NCBI GenBank assembly: GCA_948567375.1
Contig: OX419757.1
Location: forward strand, 36,952,001 to 37,016,000
Direction: 5' to 3'
DNA from: Lunularia cruciata
Taxonomy: Eukaryota > Streptophyta > Marchantiopsida > Lunulariales > Lunulariaceae
DNA: 64,000 nt
The notes beneath the pieces were generated by a model. The model was not told where the DNA came from, searched no databases, and saw nothing but the letters and a program-made list of their open reading frames with translations. The translations under genes were made by a program, and so were the position numbers. Of this stretch, positions 36,806 through 44,902 are shown piece after piece. The first letter of the stretch is position 1. Each line of letters opens with the position of its first letter.

Positions 36806-38627
36806 TCAAAGGACTTTGTACTCCGTATGTTGTCGGCTACATTGTTGGGTGTGGCAATGCACAAGGATACACAACTTTGTACTCCTCATGGTCATTGATA
36901 GGGATGTGAGGAGGAGGAGGTTGGACATGAGAGGGAAAAAAGATGGGTTAGGAATAAAGGGTTTCAACTGAAAAACATCAAAGTTAGGGTGGATGTTCAT
37001 ATGACAAGGCAAGGCAAGTTGATAAACATCATGGGATACCGTGTAAATCTTTGGTGGCATACAACATTGCTAGTTGTTGCTGATCTCAAGCAAAATAATT
37101 CCTCTCAATTATATTTAGTTGGCAAGATACAAAGACAAATGAGATGTAATCCATCTAGGAATTCTTGCTACAACACAACTCCAATCGCAAAGTTGGAAGC
37201 ATCAAAATCAACCACACACAATAGTTGAGGATCATATGGTTCAAGAATAGGTCTTGAAGATACCATATATTTAAGCTTTAGGAATGCTTCATTGTGCTTG
37301 GTGGTCCACTTAAAGCTCAAGTTATTCTCCAAGAGATCAGCCAATGGTGTGGCTACATGGGCATAATAGTGGATGAACCATCGATAAAAACTGGCCAATC
37401 CATTAAACACCCATACTTTTATAGCATCCGTCGGAATAGGCCAAGCACTAATGGCCTAGATTTTCTCCTCTTCCATCTTGATCCTCTTTGATGAGACCTT
37501 GTGACCCAAGAAGGTAACTTCCTTCTACCAAAAGGTACACTTTGACTTCTTTTAAAAAAATTTCCACTATTGTAGTTGTCTTAGGACTTCTTGCATATGA
37601 TTTATATGTTCTATCTCTATCTTGATATAGATTTAGATATCACCCAAGAACACCACCATATATAAATCAAATAGTCTATCCAACACCCAATGCATCTGAT
37701 CCATGAAGACTATTGGAGCATTTGTGAGCTCAAAAAGTAGAACTCTCCACTCAAAGTGTCCATACTTTGAACAAAATGCAATCTTTTGCACATCTTCCCT
37801 ATCAATGAGGATTTCCCAATAGCATATGCAAAGATCCAACTTAGAGAAGTATTGTGCTCCACTCAATTGATCAAGCAAGTCATCAATTCAAGGCAAGAGA
37901 TATGCATTCTTCACAATTTTGTTTATTGAGCACACGATAATCGATATAGAAACAAAGTCTTCAATCCTTCTTTAGAACAAATAGTACTAGCGCTCTCCAA
38001 GGAGATGTATTATGTCATATGAAATCCTTCTCCAATAGCTTTGTAAGTGTTTTTTGCAACTCCTCCAACTTCTTTGGTGAGAGCAAATAGATTGGTCTAC
38101 TCATTGGAATACTCCTTAGCAATAACTCAATCTTGAAGGGCATACCATAATTAGAGAGTAAACCCTTTCTTAGATCATCCAGAAACATATCCACAAACTC
38201 CTAAACTATTTGATCAACCATTGCTTGATGAGACTCCTGCTTCTCCTCAAATTCTCCATGTATAATTGGCTTGATCCACACTGCAAAAATAGACTTATCT
38301 TCTTCCAAAGCTTGCTCTATGGCTGCTTCATTGACAAACTTTGCATTTAGGGACTTATCTTCCTTCAAGGTTTGCTCTATGGTTGCTTTCCTAACAAACT
38401 TCCTACCTTGGGACTTCACTTTCTTCAAAGATTGCTCTATGGCTGCTTTCCTTACAAACTTCCTATCTTGGGATTGAATATCCTTAAGTGTCTTACTCAG
38501 TGGTGCCTGACAACCTAATTGGAACTTCCAACATTGGTGTTGTACTTGAATTTGTTATCAGTTCCAATCAAGTTGAACCTTATGACGTTCAAGCCAAGGC
38601 AAACCCAAAATGATATCATAGTGTAGA
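36806..38627 (-). pseudogene. E3 pol: protease start, linker repeats, RT, RNase H, chromodomain (broken)
   Basis: Chromodomain remnant 37060-36806. RNase H/RT connection 37410-37168, with DFDASNFAIG. RT palm 37878-37633. Linker repeats of 20 residues 38477-38290. Protease remnants run up to 38627. The integrase core is missing between the chromodomain and RNase H pieces. Decay is extensive. Confidence 0.85.
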
Positions 38628-38696
38628 TGTAACAATATGGAGTTTAGTGACGAAGTTAGTTGAGCTTACGAAGTAGAGAATAAGACAAAATAGCCT

Positions 38697-38919
38697 AGAA
38701 TATTCTAGAAGCATCTAAGAAGCTTCTTAAGAAGCTTCCTAACTAGTTAACTTGCGCCCTAAGCAGGTAGCTTCTAGAAGGAAGCTTCTAGAAGCTTCTA
38801 ACTAGCTTAGCTTGCACGCCAAGTAGGCGGCTTCTAGAAGGAAGCTTCTTGAGAAGCTTCCTAGTTAACTTGGCTTGCACTCCAAGAAAGCGGCTCAAGG
38901 AAGCTTCTTGAGAAGCTTC
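38697..38919 (+). promoter_or_regulatory. Array of heat-shock-element-like sites in E4 U3
   Basis: Heat-shock factor binds alternating nGAAn/nTTCn units. Here 38697-38711 is a perfect three-unit site (AGAATATTCTAGAAG). The stretch 38781-38798 is a perfect four-unit site (GAAGCTTCTAGAAGCTTC), preceded by TTCTAGAA at 38772-38779. Gapped pairs of GAAGCTTC lie at 38719-38738, 38841-38860 and 38900-38919. All lie within about 240 bp upstream of the TATA box. The 3' LTR repeats the array at +13025 bases. Confidence 0.8.
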
Positions 38920-38938
38920 AAGGGACTTGTATGATACC

Positions 38939-38946
38939 TATAAATA
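38939..38946 (+). promoter_or_regulatory. TATA box of E4 LTR
   Basis: TATAAATA, 20 bases downstream of the last GAAGCTTC pair. Transcription is expected to start about 30 bases downstream, leaving R and U5 of about 80 bases before the LTR end. The same box is at 51964-51971 in the 3' LTR. Confidence 0.8.
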
Positions 38947-39051
38947 CCAAGGCCGAAGCTCATGCTAGGCATTCGGAGTTTTCCCTCATTCAAGTGTCCC
39001 AATGTGAATTTCCATTCTCCTATTTCTCTCCTCGGTTTCGGTCTTTTACAT

Positions 39052-39063
39052 TGGTATCAGAGC
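39052..39063 (+). other. E4 primer-binding site (initiator-Met tRNA)
   Basis: TGGTATCAGAGC, an exact match to the usual plant initiator-Met primer complement, one base after the LTR end. Confidence 0.93.
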
Positions 39064-39321
39064 AGGAATGGGATGGATGGAATTTATGGACCACCAAATC
39101 CACTTCCGCCAAACCATTGGGACTTTCATGTCCAGATATTACCAAAGCATCATTTCACACAGTTCATCACCTCACGCTTTGGGCAGGATTTTCTACATAT
39201 GATCACCGTGTCAGAGGAACCCTTGATACTTCCAGTTGTGACTTATGGAGAACGGTGGACGTGTTGTATCTATGTGTTAATCAACTAGATAAATTGAGGG
39301 TAGTGGATTAGGGTAGTAGTA

Positions 39322-40221
39322 ATGGCCGCAATACCGGATGTTATCCTTGCAATGCAACAACAAATCGAGCATCTTACTCGATTGTTGGATGAACGAGACC
39401 AGCAACGACGAGAACAGATAGACAGAGCGCCAGTTCGAGATGGAGAAGATTGCATTCGATTTCCGAAACCCAAGGTGTTTGAAGGCAAGAATGTTCCAGG
39501 CACAGTGGAAAATTTGGTGTTTGACTGTGAACGTTACTTTGAAGCCACCAATCTTCAAGACGAGCGGAAACAAATTCTCTTGGCTTCTAGCCAGTTGGAT
39601 GGCATGGCAAAACTTTGGTGGCGATTCCGAGTAGAAAGAGTTGAACGACAAATTGTTACACCAATTTTGACATAGGCAGAATTCAAGGATGCAATACTTG
39701 GTCAATTTCAGACTATAAATGCCACCCGAGCTGCACGAGATAAATTGGCGGAGTTGAGGCAGATTGGTTCGGTGAGAAGCTACATCACACAATTTCAGAA
39801 TATCATCATGCAAATTCCAGATATCCAAGAAGGTGAAGTTCTGGATCGATTTGTGCGAGGATTGAAGTCACGAACCAGATTGGAGGTGACCATGCGAGAG
39901 CCACAGAATGTAGAAGAAGCCATGCAATTGGCTGAGCATTTTGATTCCTTAGTTGCAACAACTTGGTCTCGACCTCGACCTACACAAAACCTACCCGTAC
40001 CACGAGTGGAAGAACCGGTACCAATGGAGATTGATGCTATCCAGCAAAGACCACTTGGCACAGCAGATAGAGAAATATTACGACAAAATGGAGGTTGCTT
40101 TTATTGTCGCCAGTTGGGGCATCGCATTGCTGAATGTCCACTCAAGAATGGACAACCTCGACAAGTTGCCCAAGTGGAGGTTGTGGAGCGGAATGATCCG
40201 GGAAACGAGGAACCCGAGTAG
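39322..40221 (+). pseudogene. E4 gag with one nonsense codon
   Basis: A 300-codon frame from ATG at 39322 to TAG at 40219-40221, broken only by TAG at 39673-39675. In E2 the same codon is TGG (Trp), so this is a private G-to-A change. The N-terminal half contains a coiled Gln/Glu-rich segment and the retrotransposon-gag core (VFDCERYFEATNL; GEVLDRFVRGLKSR). A CCHC zinc knuckle, CFYCRQLGHRIAEC, sits near residues 259-272 (about 40096-40137). Gag assembles the particle and binds element RNA. Its last codons contain the frameshift site, and pol lies in the -1 frame. Confidence 0.9.
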
Positions 40222-40278
40222 GAGATTTCGAGCCGCCTACTGGGAGCTTGATTAGTTCCAATGGGATTGAAGGCTCGA
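40200..40278 (+). promoter_or_regulatory. -1 programmed frameshift signal: slippery heptamer plus H-type pseudoknot
   Basis: The heptamer G-GGA-AAC (40200-40206) is in the gag frame, four codons before the gag stop. A 6-nt spacer (40207-40212) is followed by stem 1: CCC and AGTAGG (40213-40222, one bulged G) paired with CCTACT and GGG (40236-40244). Loop bases TCGAGCC (40228-40234) are exactly complementary to GGCTCGA (40272-40278), giving a 7-bp stem 2. Slipping back one base enters the pol frame exactly. E2 conserves the heptamer, the stop position and stem 2. Confidence 0.8.
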
Positions 40279-40683
40279 CCTATGCAAGTTTGCTTCACTT
40301 GCAAGGTATGATATCTAATCGGGGTTGTAGAATTTTGGTTGATTCTGGAAGTTCAGAGAATTGCATGTCTATGCAAGTGGCAAAGGAATTGGGTATTCCT
40401 ATCAGGCCAGTGATTGGAAGTAGTTTGATGATGGCGGATGGTAGAAAGGGTTCTGCATTCCGCACCTTGCATCCTGTTACCTTCAAGATTGGGAAGGAGT
40501 ATTTGGAGTGTATGAGGTTCATAGTGGCACCTCTACATTATGATATCATTCTAGGTCTACCTTGGCTTGAATGTCATAAGGTTCAATTTGATTGGACCCG
40601 ACACCAAATTCAAGTACAACACCAAGGTAGGAATTTCCGATTAGGTTGTCTGGCACCTCTGAGTAAGACACCTAAGAATAGTC

Positions 40684-40863
40684 AGTCCCAAGATGGGAAG
40701 TTTGTCGAGAAGGTAGCCATAGAGCGAATCTGGAAGGGAGATGAGTCCCAAGATGGGAAGTTTGCCAGGAAGGCAACCCTGGAGCAAGCTTGGAAGAGAG
40801 ATGAGTCCCTAGAAGGGAAGTTTGTGAATGAAGCAGCTATAGAGCAAGCTTTGGAGGACGATA
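40684..40863 (+). repeat. 60-bp (20-residue) tandem repeat in pol linker
   Basis: Three in-frame units start at 40684, 40744 and 40804, each resembling SQDGKFVxKxAIEQxxKxDE. E2 has four units (28892-29131, minus), E3 about three and E1 about one to two. The segment therefore varies in copy number between copies. It lies between protease and RT. Confidence 0.92.
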
Positions 40864-42654
40864 AGTCTGTATTCGCGGTGTGGATCAAGCCGATTGCACA
40901 AGAACAATCTGAGGAGGGCCAAGTGCCGCATCAAGCAATGGTTGATCGGATAGTTCAGGAGTTTGCAGATGTGTTTCCGGATGATCTGCCAAAGGGATTA
41001 CCCTCCGATCGAGGTATGCCCTTCAAGATTGAGTTATTGCCAGGGAGTACTCCAGTGAGTAGACCAATCTATCGGCTCTCACCAAAGGAGTTGGAGGAGT
41101 TGCGAACAACACTTACAGAGTTGTTGGAGAAGGATTTCATACGACATAGTACCTCTCCGTGGGGAGGACCGGTACTATTTGTTCCAAAGAAGGATGGAGG
41201 ACTTCGTTTCTGTATTGATTACCGTGGGCTCAATAAGCAAACCGTGAAGAATGCATATCCCTTGCCTCGGATCGATGACCTGCTTGATCAACTAAGTGGA
41301 GCACGCTACTTTTCCAAGCTGGATCTTCATAGCGGCTATTGGCAAATTCCTATTGAAGGAAAGGACGTGCAAAAGACTGCTTTTCGCACAAGGTATGGAC
41401 ATTTTGAGTGGAGAGTTCTACCTTTTGGACTCACTAATGCTCCAGCAGTCTTCATGGATCAGATGCATCGAGTGTTGGAGGGACTATTAGATCGGTCCGT
41501 GGTGGTGTTCTTAGATGATATCTTAATCTATAGTAGGACAGAGGCAGAACATGTGAATCATGTGCGAGAAGTCCTAAGACGACTACGACAGTGGAAAATT
41601 TACTGCAAGAAGTCAAAGTGTGCTTTTTGGCAGAAGGAGGTTACCTTCTTGGGTCATAAGATCTCATCAGAGGGGATCAAGATGGAAGAAGAGAAGATCA
41701 AGGCCATTACTGATTGGCCTACCCCGAAGATGCTACAGAAGTACGAGCATTCAATGGACTGGCCAGTTTTTATCGACGGTTCATCCACTATTATGCTCAC
41801 GTGGCTGCACCATTGACTGACCTCTTGGGAAAGAACTCGAGCTTCCAGTGGACCACCAAGCATGAAGAAGCATTCCAGAAGTTAAAGCATATGGTGTCTT
41901 CAAGACCTATTCTTCAACCATATGATCCTCAACTACCTTGTGTGGTTGATTTTGATGCTTCTAACTTTGCAATTGGAGCTGTGTTGCAACAAGAATTTCC
42001 AGATGGACTACATCCAATTGCCTTTGTGTCTCGCCGACTAAATACAACGGAAAGAAATTACTCTGCTTGGGATCGGGAACAACTTGCAATGGTATATGCC
42101 ACCAAGGTATGGAGGCATTATCTCTTGGGGAAACAAGTGATCATGCGAACTGATCACAAGCCATTGTTGCAGAGCTTACACCTAGAGCACATGAAGAGTC
42201 GACATCATCGATGGGAAGAGCAACTCCAATTGTTTGACATCAAACTTGAGTACAAACCAGGTCGGTTCCATGTCATCCCTGATGCTCTATCACGACGACC
42301 TGATTTGAAGTCTCTTCCTCTCATCACGGCAGCAATTACAACGGTGTCAATTGATCCCAAGATTCATAACGAGTTTTGGTTAGCCATACAGCAAGATCCC
42401 TTCTTCCAAATGGTACACGGTCGTCTAACAGCACGCGACAAGGAGTACAACACCTTCTCCTTCAAGGAAGGCCTTTTATTCCATGCAGACCAGATCTATG
42501 TTCCAACCAAAGGTGATCTTCGACTTGTGCGCCTTCAAGAAGCCCATGATTTACCAATAGCTGGTCACATGGGAGTGGACAAGACCTTGGGCACCCTCCA
42601 ACGCCAATGGTGGTGGCCCAACATGACACGAGATGTTCGAGACTTTGTCCGATC

Positions 42655-43333
42655 TGTAACACCCATTTGTGCATGTGTGTGGTATTGTGATATTTAGCTT
42701 GGTATTACAAGTACTTAAGAGATATTATTTATATAGAGATAAAGGATGGTTCTATATTAGTCATGGTTAGCTAAAGTTAGTCATAGCTAAGATAGATGGG
42801 ACCTTACTTTAGAGGAAGTAGAAAAGATGAGCACCACTATTTTGGATTTTAGTGTGTTGACTTGGTATTATTCCTAGGTGTTTGGCTTTGGGGAAAGAGT
42901 TGAGAACTCTTGGGCCCGCAAGCCTTTTTGTTTTGGATTCTTCTTTAGTCCAAGGATAGCCCATGTGAAGGAATCCTTGCTTTAGTGGTTGGGTCAAGAT
43001 AAGGGGAATATGCCCATGTGAATGGATATTCCTTTCTACTTTTTGACTTTACTTGACTTTTAGTCTAGTAACTTGAGTTACTACGGTAATTAGTAACTTT
43101 GGTACGTAACTATTTCACAAGTATATAAACAAGGAGTGAGTAGGTACTCATCATCCTTTCATTTGCAACTATCTCTCTCTCATTGAGTTCTCTAGTGAGC
43201 AATGTCTTGAGTCTTGGAGTGTTAGCCTTGGAGGAGTATGATGGAGTTGGGATTCCTTGCCTTCTTAGTCCATGGTGCGCTACCATAATAGCCATCAGAG
43301 GTTCATCCTGAGTGAGAGACAGGCCGGCTCACA
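42655..43333 (+). repeat. E5 5' LTR (679 bp)
   Basis: It starts TGTAACACCC and ends GGCTCACA. A TATA box, TATATAAA, lies at 43122-43129. Upstream of it are a palindrome, AGTAACT-TG-AGTTACT (43067-43082), and two close TTGACTT W-box-like cores (about 43043 and 43053). Confidence 0.95.
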
Positions 43334-43337
43334 TTTT

Positions 43338-43355
43338 TGGTTCCGTTGCCGGGAC
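43338..43355 (+). other. E5 primer-binding site, Asp-tRNA-like
   Basis: TGGTTCCGTTGCCGGGA begins five bases inside the LTR end. Plant Asp-tRNA primer complements read TGGCGCCGTTGCCGGGGA, so two bases of the acceptor end differ. TAT/Athila-type elements commonly use this tRNA. Confidence 0.7.
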
Positions 43356-43377
43356 CTCTCTAGAAGGCAAGATAATG

Positions 43378-43545
43378 TTCCGCGTCCAATTCTACATTAG
43401 GCAGAAGGAGGCTATGAGAGCTCACTTGGAGAGAACATTAGGAGAGGAGAGGGCTGAACTTATGTTAGAGAACCAAGATCCATTTGTATACCCTGTAGTT
43501 CATTATGATGTCTTTGAGGTGATTTTGTACATCTTGTACACATGA
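43378..43545 (+). CDS. E5 leader small ORF a (55 codons), paralogous to small ORF b
   Basis: ATG at 43378 opens a 55-codon frame ending TGA at 43543-43545. Its last 43 residues, from MRAHL to YILYT, align without gaps to small ORF b (44706-44834): 19 of 42 positions are identical, including shared TLG, PFV and a terminal YILY. The function is unknown. The frame is open upstream to about 43312, across the primer-binding site, so the true start is uncertain. It could be an unexpressed remnant of a once longer gag-like ORF, but the matching ends of the two copies argue that they are a related pair. Confidence 0.55.
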   Translation, partial: FRVQFYIRQKEAMRAHLERTLGEERAELMLENQDPFVYPVVHYDVFEVILYILYT

Positions 43546-44193
43546 GAGGAATTGGAGAGATTGTGTGAGGTGGGTTGCAGATTTTGGGGATTAAGGTGAT
43601 TTTGGGCAAAATCTCAAGTTTGAGATCTGGACTTGAGATTTCTACACATGATAGCTTGGGTTATCTTTCAGTTAGCACACTTGAAATTATTGAGAGAGCT
43701 TCTATGCGCACTGGGCTAGAATTTTTGAAAGTTGATAGGGTAAAGTGCTCCCGCAACTGCATGCTCTCTGGAAAATTGTACAGAGTCTGCCATTTCTTCA
43801 ATTTTCAGTGAATTGTCCTGAAAATTTCCAAGAAAATTCAGTGCATTTTATCCTACCTGCTGCCACAAAAATTAGAGAGAGATCGTTTTTGCGCAGGGCG
43901 TGATGAGTTTTTGAATTCAGGGGGGTGGTTTTCAGACCAAATCTGAAATATGGGTGCTGAATAGAAAGGTGTCTAGGCCAAATGGCTCGATGAAAAGATC
44001 TAAAATTTTGCAGAGAGGGACGCCCTAGAGTTGTGATCAAGTGTGGAAAATTTCAGAGGACTGTGACATATTCGTTGGGAGATTTGAGTGACATTGTGAG
44101 GAAGGGTCAATTCTGCAGAGTGGAGATCTCATGCATGAGAAGTTTGAGATCAACAAAAAGCATGTTTGAGTGTTTAGATTCATTTTTGGGAAC

Positions 44194-44667
44194 ATGGAGG
44201 GTCATCAAGAGTGGAAATTGAGATTATGCAAGGTTCCCCAAGGGTTTGAGGTGATTGTAGGGGTGGATTTGAGGAAAAGAGAGTTTACAATAGAATTTGA
44301 AGAGAGTGTTGAGAGGATCCAAAAACCTACACCACTTGGAGGAAAGAGTGAGTCTAAGTGCTTTCTATGTGGAGAGAAGGGACATAAGGCAAGTTCATGT
44401 CCATTAACCTTTGAGAGCAAGAGATTGAGGGAAAGGAGAGGCTTACTTGACTTGGGTTTGCATGTTGGACCTTCTTCACCAAGATTGGGAGGGAGAAGAT
44501 CTAAGACCAAGGAGTTGTGTGAGGTTTGTGGAGTTGAAGGACTTCCAAAAGGACATGAGTGTAGTGGAGTAAAAGCACTTTTGGAAACTTTGGTGAAGGA
44601 TCTTGGAGAGAGTCTTAGTACAGCTACAGAAATACTACCACCTTCATCAGCTAGTTCTCAAGATTAG
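44194..44667 (+). CDS. E5 leader ORF with zinc knuckle (157 aa), separate from gag-pol
   Basis: ATG at 44194 opens a 158-codon frame (stop TAG at 44665-44667), 235 bases upstream of gag-pol. It contains a CCHC zinc knuckle, CFLCGEKGHKASSC (about residues 56-69), then a basic Arg-rich stretch, a second Cys/His cluster, CEVCGVEGLPKGHEC, and a Ser/Pro-rich end. Zinc knuckles bind nucleic acid, and gag-pol has its own separate knuckle, so this is an additional RNA-binding candidate. Plant Ty3/gypsy elements can carry extra ORFs, but I do not recognise this one. The N-terminal part (about 40 residues before the knuckle) has no recognisable fold. An upstream in-frame GTG also exists. Confidence 0.7.
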   Translation: MEGHQEWKLRLCKVPQGFEVIVGVDLRKREFTIEFEESVERIQKPTPLGGKSESKCFLCGEKGHKASSCPLTFESKRLRERRGLLDLGLHVGPSSPRLGGRRSKTKELCEVCGVEGLPKGHECSGVKALLETLVKDLGESLSTATEILPPSSASSQD

Positions 44668-44669
44668 TG

Positions 44670-44834
44670 ATGGAGATAATCTTTCAACTTATGGATAAAC
44701 TATCCATGAGAGTTAGATTAATATGCACTCTAGGATTTGATGTTGCTATAGAAATCTTGGAGCAACCTGAACCTTTTGTGTTCCCTAGAGTGGATTATTC
44801 TCAGATGGTGTTAGTCATGTATATACTCTATTAG
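44670..44834 (+). CDS. E5 leader small ORF b (54 codons), paralogous to small ORF a
   Basis: ATG at 44670 lies two bases after the stop of the zinc-knuckle ORF and leads to TAG at 44832-44834. An internal Met (44706) begins the 42-residue part that aligns ungapped with small ORF a. Features shared with ORF a are MR..L..TLG, LE...PFV.P.V.Y and a C-terminal YILY. The stop-start arrangement next to the zinc-knuckle ORF would allow reinitiation, but nothing shows that it is translated. The function is unknown. Confidence 0.5.
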   Translation: MEIIFQLMDKLSMRVRLICTLGFDVAIEILEQPEPFVFPRVDYSQMVLVMYILY

Positions 44835-44902
44835 TAATAGAGTGAGAGAAAAGAAAAGAGAAAAAAAAAATTAAGAGAAAAGAAAGATAGTGAGGGGTTA
44901 AG

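Larger units (their letters stand above)
38628..39050 (+). repeat. E4 5' LTR (423 bp)
   Basis: It starts TGTAACAATATGG and ends GGTCTTTTACA. U3 consists largely of three diverged repeats of about 60 bp (from about 38741, 38800 and 38862), each with a CTTGC.C.C.AAG core followed by GAAGCTTC-type palindromes. A TATA box lies at 38939-38946. Confidence 0.95.

Noticed and set aside
38697-38919. GAAGCTTC palindromes as only a HindIII-site or hairpin repeat
   Set aside because: The flanking TTCTAGAA and GAATATTCTAGAA sites keep the GAA/TTC phase beyond the HindIII core, which a simple AAGCTT repeat would not explain.
40248-41816. Pol as an ORF with its own start at 40248
   Set aside because: The codon there is TTG. 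The frame is open upstream into gag, and a -1 frameshift at 40200-40206 explains its expression better.
43338-43355. Initiator-Met primer-binding site for E5
   Set aside because: The sequence does not match TGGTATCAGAGC; it fits an Asp-tRNA complement with two mismatches.
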